23,955 bases of DNA, taken from contig QMPN01000019.1 in the NCBI GenBank assembly GCA_003648575.1, forward strand, positions 1 to 23,955. The letters run 5' to 3'. The notes beneath the pieces are model-generated. The model did not search any database and was not told where the DNA came from. It was given only the letters and a program-made list of their open reading frames with translations. Each line of letters starts with the position of its first letter. Position 1 is the stretch's first letter. Shown one piece after another: positions 1 through 7,280 of this stretch. Both the position numbers and the translations under genes were made by a program. Origin of the DNA: Bacteroidota bacterium (GTDB lineage: Bacteria > Bacteroidota > Bacteroidia > Bacteroidales > B18-G4).

Positions 1-57
1 CCAGACTATGATAACAAAGAAAGCCTTGATTGTGAGGTAAGTAAAATTTTCTTTTAA
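1..57 (+). CDS. C-terminal tail of an upstream gene (partial, 5' end outside window)
   Basis: Frame 1 is open from the first base to TAA at 55-57 and reads 18 residues ending in KIFF. A strong rho-independent terminator on the same strand begins 6 bases later, which supports a + strand gene ending here. Frame 2 is also open, to TAA at 38-40, so the exact stop is not settled. Nothing can be said about function. Confidence 0.35.
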   Translation, partial: PDYDNKESLDCEVSKIFF

Positions 58-63
58 GAAATT

Positions 64-99
64 AACCGGGTAGACTTTTTTGTATGCCCGGTTTTTTTT
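64..99 (+). terminator. Rho-independent terminator of the upstream + gene
   Basis: AACCGGG (64-70) pairs with CCCGGTT (87-93). The stem can extend by one G-T and one A-T pair to 72/85, and a T-run reaches 99. The T-run lies on the + side only, so the hairpin serves the gene entering from the left rather than the minus-strand operon ending at 146. Confidence 0.75.
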
Positions 100-145
100 A
101 TTTACAGGGAATGATGATATCCTAATCATTAATAATTCCTGTTGG

Positions 146-1426
146 CTACAGGCCAAACTCCTCTTCGATCAGCTTCACCAGTTTCTCGCTGCCTGCCATA
201 TGGCTACCCAGAAACTGTTTATGCAATGCTTCCATTGGAATGGCCTCCGATTGGCGGATGTATTCATAAAGGCCTACCAGGATAGCATATCTCCCACCAA
301 AATGCTCACGGAAATGGTGAACGATAAGCCTGGCATTGGTTGTAGGGGTTTCAAGGCTGCTGTCGATGATCAGAAGGGTATCTTCCGTAGCATTGTCGAT
401 CAGCTTTTGAGCAAACTTCAGTCCTTCAACAGAGGTAACGATGATCACATCAGGCCTGGGAGCACCGGTATACAGTATGGGCTCAGGCGAAAGGATGATG
501 TTAGATGCCGAAAAACCAACACCTACGGTAACCGGATAACTGCCTTTCTTGGTCACGTTAAGGCCGCAACGCATCCCTGCTTTAACAAACAGGGACGCAC
601 CTGATTGCACGCCCTCACCTGCTGTTCCACTCAGGAAGATCCTGACAGCTTGTACTAATTGGGAGGTAAATTCTTTATCAATACCAAGTTTGGGGCTGAA
701 AAGAGTGGGCTGGTCTTCTTTTTTATTCGTTTCATATGCCTTTGTCTGATCATCGGCATACACCTTGATCTCGATGCCTGCTTCCTGGATAAGGCTCTTC
801 AGCTTCATCCCGGGATTACTCTTCACACCATAGGAAGTGCATATCTCCATTACTTCTATCAGTGAAAAGCCATCCCTGGAGAATGCTTCTGCCAGCTGGT
901 CAGAAATGTCACCAATACCGGCGATACGGCTAACGTAGCTGGCACCGGCAGTGGCCACCAGGTCACAGATGTCATAACCCTTGTGCGGTGCCCCATCCGG
1001 CAGGGTAGGGGTTCTGAAACCTTCGGGAGTTAGCTCACTGGGCTGCCCGCCGGTCATGCCGTAAAGCATATTATTATGAACAACAACAGTCATATTATAA
1101 CCATTGTGGGCGGCATCCAGAAGATGTTGCATACCAATGGTTGCACCTCCATCACCTATGAATACAATGACTTTCTTGTCGGGATTATTAATTCCTGCAG
1201 AAACCCCTGATGCCAGGGCCACCGATCTCCCATGCAATCCGTGAACGGTATGGGTGTCGAAAGCCTTGTCGATAATGCCCAGGCAGCCGATGTCGGTTAC
1301 CAGGATAACATCCAGCAGGTCTTTTCCCAGTTTCTGGAGAGCTTTCTCTGTATTCTGGCTGATGGTAGTATGGGTACATCCCTTGCAAAAAGGAAGAGTA
1401 TTGGTGTTAATGAATTTAGTTTCCAT
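146..1426 (-). CDS. 2-oxoacid:ferredoxin oxidoreductase, fused beta (TPP) and gamma subunits
   Basis: A 426-residue fusion. Residues 1 to about 215 are the thiamine-diphosphate beta subunit, with HGLHGR at 62-67, GDGG at 91-94 and the downstream HNN at 117-119. Cys14, Cys17, Cys48 and Cys196 sit where beta subunits of this superfamily bind a [4Fe-4S] cluster. A linker of about 40 residues leads to the gamma domain (about 262-426), which opens with the glycine-rich GTAGEGVQSG. The family oxidatively decarboxylates 2-oxoacids to acyl-CoA and reduces ferredoxin. The ATG lies within the end of the alpha gene (11-bp overlap) behind a near-perfect Shine-Dalgarno. No separate ferredoxin (delta) subunit is encoded nearby. 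Substrate cannot be fixed from sequence: 2-oxoglutarate, branched-chain 2-oxoacids and 2-oxoadipate are all possible. The gene ends with TAG at 146-148. Confidence 0.88.
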   Translation of the reverse strand: METKFINTNTLPFCKGCTHTTISQNTEKALQKLGKDLLDVILVTDIGCLGIIDKAFDTHTVHGLHGRSVALASGVSAGINNPDKKVIVFIGDGGATIGMQHLLDAAHNGYNMTVVVHNNMLYGMTGGQPSELTPEGFRTPTLPDGAPHKGYDICDLVATAGASYVSRIAGIGDISDQLAEAFSRDGFSLIEVMEICTSYGVKSNPGMKLKSLIQEAGIEIKVYADDQTKAYETNKKEDQPTLFSPKLGIDKEFTSQLVQAVRIFLSGTAGEGVQSGASLFVKAGMRCGLNVTKKGSYPVTVGVGFSASNIILSPEPILYTGAPRPDVIIVTSVEGLKFAQKLIDNATEDTLLIIDSSLETPTTNARLIVHHFREHFGGRYAILVGLYEYIRQSEAIPMEALHKQFLGSHMAGSEKLVKLIEEEFGL

Positions 1427-2525
1427 GACGCTTCACCTCCTCTATAATTTCATCAGGGCTGATCATGCGCCCAATAGTGTTTACTCTATGGATATTGGCA
1501 GGGGCCTTGGCACCAAACAGGAGTTTGCTGTATAGCCCGTGATGATTTTCTTCGGCAATGATAACCTTTTGATAACCCGATATTATGTTCAAATAAGCAT
1601 CAGGTATCGGAAGCATTGTTTTTGCAATTAGAACAGAAACTGCCCGGCCTTCATCTTTCAGCCGCTGGGCAGCTTCTCTGGCAGCATTGGCTGTGATACC
1701 ATAGGATACGAGCAAAGTATCTGATGTATCTGCTTTGTCCAACTCGTAGTAGAGGTAGGAGTCAAGGTTACTTTCGATCTTCTCATGGATCGCAATGGTA
1801 TTGCCCAGCGCACCCGGAGTGATCCCCTCCAGGATGCCGTTCTCATTGTGTGTTGAGGCCGTATACCTCACCTGGTGCTTGCTGTTGCTCACAGGAAGGA
1901 AGTCCGGAACACCCTTCCCATCTCTTTTATAGGGGACGAAGGTTTCATCCGACGAATAATACTTTCTTTCTACCGCTTTGATCTCCTTCAGGCTGTCCAT
2001 ATCGAAGCTGAACTGTGTCATGACCTCTTCTTTTGAGGTGAGCAGGATGACGGGTGTGCGCAGTTCTGCAGCAGTTTTAACCGCATTAGCTGCCATCTCC
2101 CAGCAGTCGTTAGCTTCTGAAGTGCTTAGTACGGGTATGGAATATCCTCCCGACAACATTCCATTCAGGAGGGTGATGTCGCCCTGGGCACCACATGTGG
2201 CTGTACCGGTGGCCGGTCCCAGCCTTTGCACAAGTACGATTACCATAGGGAGTTCCATCATGTATGCCATGTTAATGGATTCTAACATGAGGGCAAAGCC
2301 CGGAAAGGAGGTTGCCGTCACCGGTAATTTTCCGGCAGTAGAAAACCCGCTCATCCATTGCAAGGTAGTGATTTCATCCGGAGCGGCGAAAAAGGTTTTG
2401 AATCTCTGCCCTGAAAACAGGTAGAGGTTATTTGCCGGGGTGATGGGGTAGCCGATAAACACATCAGCACCTGCCCTTACAAGGGCTTCCGTCATCAAGC
2501 GCGAACCGTCTATTAATGCTTGCAT
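1416..2525 (-). CDS. 2-oxoacid:ferredoxin oxidoreductase, alpha subunit
   Basis: This 369-residue protein carries the pyrimidine-binding alpha-subunit signatures of the KorA/VorB type: GYPITP at 25-30, an acidic PDEIT segment at 49-53, and QRLGPATG at 100-107 followed by QGDI, a motif characteristic of 2-oxoglutarate and branched-chain 2-oxoacid:ferredoxin oxidoreductases. The C-terminal half has the domain II fold (conserved VSYG-type strand, then the IAEENH segment). It is the first gene of a two-gene operon and overlaps the fused beta-gamma gene by 11 bp, so a heterodimeric or (alpha/beta-gamma)2 enzyme is expected in the cytoplasm. The N-terminal gamma domain found in some KorA proteins is absent here because gamma is fused to beta instead. 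A divergent promoter region lies upstream. Confidence 0.87.
   Translation of the reverse strand: MQALIDGSRLMTEALVRAGADVFIGYPITPANNLYLFSGQRFKTFFAAPDEITTLQWMSGFSTAGKLPVTATSFPGFALMLESINMAYMMELPMVIVLVQRLGPATGTATCGAQGDITLLNGMLSGGYSIPVLSTSEANDCWEMAANAVKTAAELRTPVILLTSKEEVMTQFSFDMDSLKEIKAVERKYYSSDETFVPYKRDGKGVPDFLPVSNSKHQVRYTASTHNENGILEGITPGALGNTIAIHEKIESNLDSYLYYELDKADTSDTLLVSYGITANAAREAAQRLKDEGRAVSVLIAKTMLPIPDAYLNIISGYQKVIIAEENHHGLYSKLLFGAKAPANIHRVNTIGRMISPDEIIEEVKRHGN
1433..1441 (-). promoter_or_regulatory. Strong Shine-Dalgarno of the beta-gamma gene
   Basis: The minus strand reads AGGAGGTGA, with 6 bases to the ATG at 1424-1426. It lies inside the last codons of the alpha gene. Such a full anti-16S match is unusual for Bacteroidota, whose genes mostly lack one, and it supports this start and translational coupling to the alpha subunit. 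Confidence 0.7.
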
Positions 2526-2558
2526 AGTTTTTACTTTGTGTATTTGTCTGATTAAACA

Positions 2559-2583
2559 GTCAAAATGTGAAACACATTATGAC
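2559..2583. promoter_or_regulatory. Imperfect palindrome at the predicted transcription start of the oxidoreductase operon
   Basis: The half-sites are GTCA (2559-2562) with TGAC (2580-2583), and inside them AATGTG (2564-2569) with CACATT (2573-2578), separated by AAA. One A-A mismatch lies on each arm, giving 10 paired positions out of 11. It sits immediately downstream of the predicted -7 box of the minus operon, so it could be a repressor operator or a 5' mRNA hairpin. Confidence 0.45.
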
Positions 2584-2589
2584 AGGAAG

Positions 2590-2597
2590 CAAAGGTA
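2590..2597 (-). promoter_or_regulatory. Predicted -7 box for the oxidoreductase operon
   Basis: The minus strand reads TACCTTTG, a full match to the Bacteroidota TAnnTTTG -7 consensus, 64 bases ahead of the alpha-subunit ATG. I could not find a convincing -33 TTTG at the usual spacing. Confidence 0.4.
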
Positions 2598-2656
2598 GAA
2601 AAGAAGAATAATACAGCGTATATAAATATTTATTTTAAGTGAAAATAAATAGTAGA

Positions 2657-2674
2657 ATTAATTGTGAAATTAAT
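2657..2674. repeat. AT-rich inverted repeat over the -33 region of the acyl-CoA dehydrogenase promoter
   Basis: ATTAATT (2657-2663) and AATTAAT (2668-2674) are perfect inverted repeats around GTGA. They overlap the candidate -33 TTG at 2662-2664. The stretch is very AT-rich, so chance is a real possibility. Confidence 0.3.
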
Positions 2675-2693
2675 AACAATATATATAATTTTG
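2661..2693 (+). promoter_or_regulatory. Predicted promoter of the acyl-CoA dehydrogenase gene
   Basis: ATTG at 2661-2664 and TAATTTTG at 2686-2693 are separated by 21 bases and fit the Bacteroidota TTTG / TAnnTTTG pattern. The leader to the ATG at 2727 would be about 27 bases. Confidence 0.45.
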
Positions 2694-2726
2694 TCAGTCT
2701 TCATATTCAATTAAAACCTATTTAAT

Positions 2727-3908
2727 ATGTCAGCAACAGTTCAATTCGAAGCCCCCGACCATTATGTGGTAGACGAGCTTTACACTGACGAACAAAAAAT
2801 CGTCCGTGATGCAGCAAGAGATTGGGTCAACCGTTCGGTAAAACCCATCATCGAAGATTATTTTGAGAGGGCAGAATTTCCACGCCACCTTGTAAAGGAA
2901 ATGGGCGACTATGGCATGTTCGGTCCCTTTATTCCTGAGGAATATGGTGGCCCCGGGTTGGATTATACATCCTATGGCCTGATCATGCAGGAACTTGAAA
3001 GGGGTGATTCCGGGATCCGTTCTATGGCTTCCGTACAGACATCACTCGTTTGTTTTCCTATATGGAAATATGCCACGGAGGAACAAAAGCAGAAATGGCT
3101 CCCACGACTGGTGAGTGGAGATATCATTGGTTGCTTCGGACTCACCGAACCTAACCATGGATCTGATCCAGGCAGTATGGTTACCCATTTTGAAGACAAA
3201 GGCGACCATGTTATCCTGAATGGGGCCAAGATGTGGATCACCAACTCTACCGTTGCCGACATTTCTGTTGTATGGGCTAAGGATGAACAGGGTGTGATCA
3301 GGGGTATGGTTGTTGAAGCCGGTGGCGAAGGCTATTCTGCGCCTGAAACACATGGTAAATACTCACTGCGTGCATCAGTCACAGGTGAACTGGTATTTGA
3401 TAATGTGAAGGTTCCAAAAGAAAACCTTTTCCCGGAAGTTAAAGGCCTTCGCGGACCGCTGAGCTGCCTGAACTCTGCACGCTACGGCATCGCCTGGGGA
3501 GCCATTGGTGCTGCCATGGATTGCTATGATGCAGCCCTGAGGTATTCTCTCGAGCGCAAACAGTTTGGAAGACCAATTGCGGGCTTCCAACTGCAACAAA
3601 AGAAAATTGCTGAAGCCCTCACCGAAATCACCAAAGCACAGATGCTGATCTGGCGACTGGGTGTTCTTCGTGATCAGGGTAAAGCTACAGCAGCACAGAT
3701 ATCTATGGCTAAACGTAACAATGTAAATATGGCACTGGTGATTGCACGTGAAACACGTCAGATCCTCGGTGCTATGGGTATCACCAGCGATTTCCCCATG
3801 ATGCGCCATATGATGAACCTCGAATCAGTGATCACCTATGAAGGTACACATGATGTACATTTGCTGATCACCGGCCATGCAGCCACAGGGATACCTGCCT
3901 ATAAATAG
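2727..3908 (+). CDS. gcdH: Acyl-CoA dehydrogenase of the glutaryl-CoA dehydrogenase type
   Basis: The 393-residue length is normal for the family. From my memory of human glutaryl-CoA dehydrogenase, the match is close along the chain: GIRSMASVQTSLV at 96-108, with Arg98 at the place of the arginine that holds the distal carboxylate of glutaryl-CoA; CFGLTEP at 136-142; WITNS (flavin contact) at 170-174; KYSLRAS at 211-217; RKQFGRPI at 277-284; and the catalytic glutamate Glu372 in TYEGTHD. The family oxidises and decarboxylates glutaryl-CoA to crotonyl-CoA using FAD and electron-transferring flavoprotein. No electron-transferring flavoprotein gene is visible here. The gene is monocistronic and divergent from the 2-oxoacid oxidoreductase. 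A non-decarboxylating glutaryl-CoA dehydrogenase or a related short-chain enzyme remains possible. Confidence 0.85.
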   Translation: MSATVQFEAPDHYVVDELYTDEQKIVRDAARDWVNRSVKPIIEDYFERAEFPRHLVKEMGDYGMFGPFIPEEYGGPGLDYTSYGLIMQELERGDSGIRSMASVQTSLVCFPIWKYATEEQKQKWLPRLVSGDIIGCFGLTEPNHGSDPGSMVTHFEDKGDHVILNGAKMWITNSTVADISVVWAKDEQGVIRGMVVEAGGEGYSAPETHGKYSLRASVTGELVFDNVKVPKENLFPEVKGLRGPLSCLNSARYGIAWGAIGAAMDCYDAALRYSLERKQFGRPIAGFQLQQKKIAEALTEITKAQMLIWRLGVLRDQGKATAAQISMAKRNNVNMALVIARETRQILGAMGITSDFPMMRHMMNLESVITYEGTHDVHLLITGHAATGIPAYK

Positions 3909-3949
3909 GTATGTGGTGTGTGGTATGAGGAATACTTCTTCTATCCTTG

Positions 3950-3975
3950 TACTCCGAAGCCGTGGCGAAGGAGTA
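3950..3975. repeat. Hairpin repeat downstream of gcdH
   Basis: TACTCC (3950-3955) and GGAGTA (3970-3975) form a perfect 6-bp stem around a 14-base loop whose two halves, GAAGCC and GGCGAA, are near mirror images. There is no T-run, so it is not an obvious terminator. It lies just before a heptamer repeat, and the pair looks like a dispersed intergenic repeat. Confidence 0.45.
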
Positions 3976-3986
3976 TTCTATCCCAT

Positions 3987-4014
3987 TCGAATATCGAATA
4001 TCCAGTATCGAATA
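3987..4014. repeat. Four-copy 7-bp tandem repeat
   Basis: Units are TCGAATA (3987-3993), TCGAATA (3994-4000), TCCAGTA (4001-4007) and TCGAATA (4008-4014): three identical copies and one with two substitutions, in an exact 7-base period. The array sits in the 228-bp spacer between gcdH and the phosphoesterase gene. Confidence 0.75.
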
Positions 4015-4035
4015 TAAAATACATTTGAGTAAGAT

Positions 4036-4062
4036 AAGCTCTGCAGCAATGTGGGGCTTTTT
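4036..4062 (+). terminator. Probable terminator after gcdH
   Basis: AAGCTC (4036-4041) pairs with GGGCTT (4054-4059), including one G-T pair, and continues into TTT to 4062. It lies 128 bases after the gcdH stop. Confidence 0.45.
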
Positions 4063-4088
4063 GTTTACTCATATTGCCTGAGTGTCCG

Positions 4089-4118
4089 TTGTATTAAGGA
4101 TTAGAATCATTATCTTTA
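4089..4118 (+). promoter_or_regulatory. Predicted promoter of the phosphoesterase gene
   Basis: TTG at 4089-4091, a 19-base spacer, and TATCTTTA at 4111-4118 (one mismatch to TAnnTTTG). The ATG follows 18 bases after the box. Confidence 0.45.
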
Positions 4119-4136
4119 TTGTAAAATCCGGCATTT

Positions 4137-5795
4137 ATGAGAAAAATCGCTTTCCCTCTCCTCGTAATCATTCTGATTGCTGCAGGAACATTTATCCAAT
4201 TTTCGTGCAAGAAAAAGCCTGATACTTCAGTTGATCCAATATACATGAAGGCCGACCTGTCTCGGCATGAATTAAAACATGATCTGTATTATCAGCTAAA
4301 CTTACGTGACAGATCGATTGAATTAGTTTTCTCTGAAGACCTGGAGGACGCGACAGTTTTTGGGAATATTGGATTTCGGGATCTATCGGGCGACCTGACG
4401 AAATATATCGACCTGTACCAGTCAGGAAATAAGGTGGTGATGATGTTTTGGCCCGAATTTGAGCTCAAAAGGGGATGGGTCTATGAGATCATCTTGCTTC
4501 CCGGACTCAGGTCGCATTCGGGCTTGAGCATGAAAGCTGAAACGATAATTGAATGTCGCACCGGAACCGCACATGGGGTTCCATCTGCTCCCACCATACT
4601 CAACAGTGGTGTGTCAAGGGATGCCATTGCCATCATTTCCGATATACATATGGGTGATCAAAGGGCATACAATAATGATTACTGCTGGTTTGGCAAAAAC
4701 CAGGCGGCCCTGGAGTCTTTTCTTGATTATGTAGTTTCCGATACCAGCGAGATCAGGCAAGTGGTGATCCTGGGCGACCTTTTTGACGAATGGCTGGTTC
4801 CATACACTATTTCCCCCTTTGATCCTGCTGTCAACATCGCAAGCACCAGGGATTTCTTCAATGCTGTTGCCGGTGCCACTGTGAATGAAAATATCTTCGA
4901 CAGGCTGAAAGCTGTTGTCAATCACGACAGTGTTGAGCTTATATATGTTCCCGGAAATCATGATATGCTTGGGACAGAGGATATATTGCATGAGGTCATC
5001 CCTGATGCCTCCTGGAAAGGCGGGCCTGATGGCCTGGGTGAATACTCACCTTTCCCGGGGATGCTCTTTGAACATGGCCACCGCTATGACTTTTTCAATT
5101 GCCCGCAACCGCTTGTAAATGCCGGACATAAACTACCCCCGGGCTATTTTGTTTCCCGTTTATATGCCAAAGGCATGATGGACGCGGCCTCCAATGATAA
5201 ATCCATAGCGGAACCTGCGGGCTCCGCTGAGTTCATAGCCGCATGGGACATTGCTTTTTTATACACCCTTTATCACTTCGGGATGGATATACCCGATGTA
5301 TTTGAAAAGAATATATTGATGGGTGGCATCGACGGCTATACTAAAGCCCGGTCTTTTCATGAAACCAAAAGTATGTATGCGGCATCAATTGAAGACTACT
5401 GGCCGGCTACCCAGGAACAAAACGAGGTACCCGTTCCAATGTCCTGCTGTCTGAATGCTATCTGGAATGGTCATAGCGACCTGTTTTCTGCTGCAGAAAC
5501 ACAATACATGAAGCAACCTCCGGCCCCCGAAGCATACAAGATCATAGCTTTCGGACATACCCATGAGGCCATGCTGGAGGTGTACCCCAAAGGGAAATCC
5601 TATAGCAGCATTTATGCCAATTCAGGCACATGGATCGACGCCGATCAATGCAGTTATCCCGTCAGGACTTATCTCTTGATCACACCAAAAGCATGGACCG
5701 GGTCCAAAATAGATGTTGTCGGATTGTATCAGTTTAATTCGGATGGGCAGAACGCCTATAAGCCACATAAACTGGCAGAAGAGTCGATAGATTAA
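4137..5795 (+). CDS. Lipoprotein metallophosphoesterase with N-terminal Ig-like domain
   Basis: The N-terminus is a charged MRK, a hydrophobic stretch, then Cys24, consistent with a lipoprotein signal. Residues of about 35-145 resemble a bacterial Ig-like (SbsA/Big_5-type) domain: IELVFSEDL, then a GWVYEIILLPGL strand. The calcineurin-like metallophosphoesterase core follows with all five motifs: SDIH (168-171), GDLFDEW (213-219), GNHD (273-276), EHGH (312-315) and GHTH (473-476), which supply a two-metal site. The GDLFDEW and HGHRYD forms recall LpxH-like UDP-diacylglucosamine hydrolases, but the export signal argues for an envelope substrate. About 200 residues separate GNHD from GHTH, a long insertion that may form a substrate lid. 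The product is likely anchored in the periplasm or on the cell surface. The substrate is unknown. The gene stands alone ahead of the acyltransferase pair, 44 bases away. Confidence 0.75.
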   Translation: MRKIAFPLLVIILIAAGTFIQFSCKKKPDTSVDPIYMKADLSRHELKHDLYYQLNLRDRSIELVFSEDLEDATVFGNIGFRDLSGDLTKYIDLYQSGNKVVMMFWPEFELKRGWVYEIILLPGLRSHSGLSMKAETIIECRTGTAHGVPSAPTILNSGVSRDAIAIISDIHMGDQRAYNNDYCWFGKNQAALESFLDYVVSDTSEIRQVVILGDLFDEWLVPYTISPFDPAVNIASTRDFFNAVAGATVNENIFDRLKAVVNHDSVELIYVPGNHDMLGTEDILHEVIPDASWKGGPDGLGEYSPFPGMLFEHGHRYDFFNCPQPLVNAGHKLPPGYFVSRLYAKGMMDAASNDKSIAEPAGSAEFIAAWDIAFLYTLYHFGMDIPDVFEKNILMGGIDGYTKARSFHETKSMYAASIEDYWPATQEQNEVPVPMSCCLNAIWNGHSDLFSAAETQYMKQPPAPEAYKIIAFGHTHEAMLEVYPKGKSYSSIYANSGTWIDADQCSYPVRTYLLITPKAWTGSKIDVVGLYQFNSDGQNAYKPHKLAEESID

Positions 5796-5839
5796 TGCAA
5801 TTGTGTTATTTTTATCCGTGAATGCTTAATTGAAGCTGA

Positions 5840-7276
5840 ATGCTGTTTAATTCCCTTGAATTTGCCATCTTTCTACCAATAGTTTTTTTGCTCTACTGGT
5901 TTGTATTTAATGCAAGGCTGAAGATGCAGAACGCTTTTCTGGTGCTTGCAAGTTATTTCTTCTATGGATGGTGGGATTGGCGCTTTCTCTCCCTGATATT
6001 TTTTAGTTCCCTGGTTGATTATACCGTTGGTCTGGGTTTGAAGCATAAAGAGGGGAAGGCAGCAAGGAAACTGCTGCTATTCGTGAGTATATGTGTGAAC
6101 ATAGGCTTCCTGGGCTTTTTCAAGTATTATAATTTCTTTGTTGATAGCTTCGTGGATGCATTCACATTCCTCGGGCAGCCAATAAATCCCGGGATGTTGA
6201 GCATCCTTCTCCCTGTCGGGATTAGCTTTTATACATTCCAGACCCTGAGTTATACCATAGATATTTATCGAAGGAAGCTGCAACCTACGGAGGATGTGAT
6301 CGCCTTTTTTGCTTTTGTAAGTTTCTTCCCACAGCTGGTTGCAGGACCCATAGAGCGGGCTACGAACCTGCTTCCGCAGTTCCTTCAGAAACGTGCTTTT
6401 GATCAGGCAAATGCCATTGACGGGATGCGGCAGATCCTCTGGGGATTGTTTAAAAAGATCGTCATCGCAGATAATTGTGCCGGATATGTAAACGAAATAT
6501 TTACCAATTACCAGGATCAATCGGGAAGTACCTTATTTATCGGGGCATTCTTTTTTGCTTTGCAGATATATGGAGACTTTTCAGGATATTCAGATATAGC
6601 CATAGGCACAGCCAGGCTGTTTGGGTTTAAGCTGATGCAAAATTTCGCCTTTCCTTATTTTTCAAGGGATATAGCCGAATTCTGGAGGCGATGGCACATC
6701 TCTCTTACGTCGTGGTTCAGAGACTACCTCTACATCCCGATGGGAGGAAGCAGGGTGGCAAAACCAAAAGTGGTCAGAAACATCTTTATCGTTTTTATCG
6801 TGAGTGGATTCTGGCATGGTGCCAACTGGACCTTCATCTTCTGGGGACTGCTGCATGCCTGTTATTTCCTGCCGCTACTGTTCCTGCATCGCAATCGAAA
6901 GAACCTGGATGTTATTGCTAAAGGCCGTTACTTCCCGAATTTCAGGGAACTTGCTTCCATGATCGTAACATTTCTTCTGGTGGTATTTGCCTGGATATTT
7001 TTCAGAGCGGAGAACCTGAGCCAGGCTTTCGAATATGTAGGTGGGCTTTTTAGCATGTCTTTCTTTAGCCTGCCGGAAGTACTTCCTGTAGAATTATTGA
7101 TCCTGATCCTGATCATGTTTGTTGCTGAATGGCTGCAAAGAGATAAGAAACATGCATTGCAGCTAGATGGTGCCGGTATCCCGGGCTGGGGAAGGTGGCT
7201 GATATATTATGCTGTAGTGTTCTGCATTATCTGGTTCAGAGGGGAACAGCAGGAATTTATATACTTTCAATTTTAG
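5840..7276 (+). CDS. MBOAT family O-acyltransferase (AlgI/DltB-like)
   Basis: A 478-residue polytopic membrane protein with about ten or more hydrophobic segments. It shows the AlgI-type signatures: SYFFYGWWDWR at 38-48; LPVGISFYTFQTLSY at 124-138; FFPQLVAGPIER at 162-173; DFSGYSDIAIG at 246-256; EFWRRWHISLTSWFRDYLYI at 280-299; and the active-site tryptophan-histidine WH at 325-326 in SGFWHGANW. Members move an acyl group, usually acetyl, across the membrane for O-acetylation of alginate, other exopolysaccharides or teichoic acid. The next gene begins 4 bases after its stop and encodes an SGNH-like partner, the usual arrangement for a polysaccharide O-acetylation system. The polymer cannot be told from sequence. 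Confidence 0.9.
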   Translation: MLFNSLEFAIFLPIVFLLYWFVFNARLKMQNAFLVLASYFFYGWWDWRFLSLIFFSSLVDYTVGLGLKHKEGKAARKLLLFVSICVNIGFLGFFKYYNFFVDSFVDAFTFLGQPINPGMLSILLPVGISFYTFQTLSYTIDIYRRKLQPTEDVIAFFAFVSFFPQLVAGPIERATNLLPQFLQKRAFDQANAIDGMRQILWGLFKKIVIADNCAGYVNEIFTNYQDQSGSTLFIGAFFFALQIYGDFSGYSDIAIGTARLFGFKLMQNFAFPYFSRDIAEFWRRWHISLTSWFRDYLYIPMGGSRVAKPKVVRNIFIVFIVSGFWHGANWTFIFWGLLHACYFLPLLFLHRNRKNLDVIAKGRYFPNFRELASMIVTFLLVVFAWIFFRAENLSQAFEYVGGLFSMSFFSLPEVLPVELLILILIMFVAEWLQRDKKHALQLDGAGIPGWGRWLIYYAVVFCIIWFRGEQQEFIYFQF

Positions 7277-7280
7277 CTGC

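Noticed and set aside
110..130. AATGAT/ATCATT hairpin after the oxidoreductase operon
   Set aside because: A 6-bp AT-rich stem with a 9-base loop and no T-run on the minus strand; not enough to call the operon terminator.
80..604. 174-residue + frame opposite the beta-gamma gene
   Set aside because: It is antisense to a well-supported enzyme, with no recognisable motif. The same holds for the other long antisense frames under recQ, lptB, kdsD and the TonB receptor.
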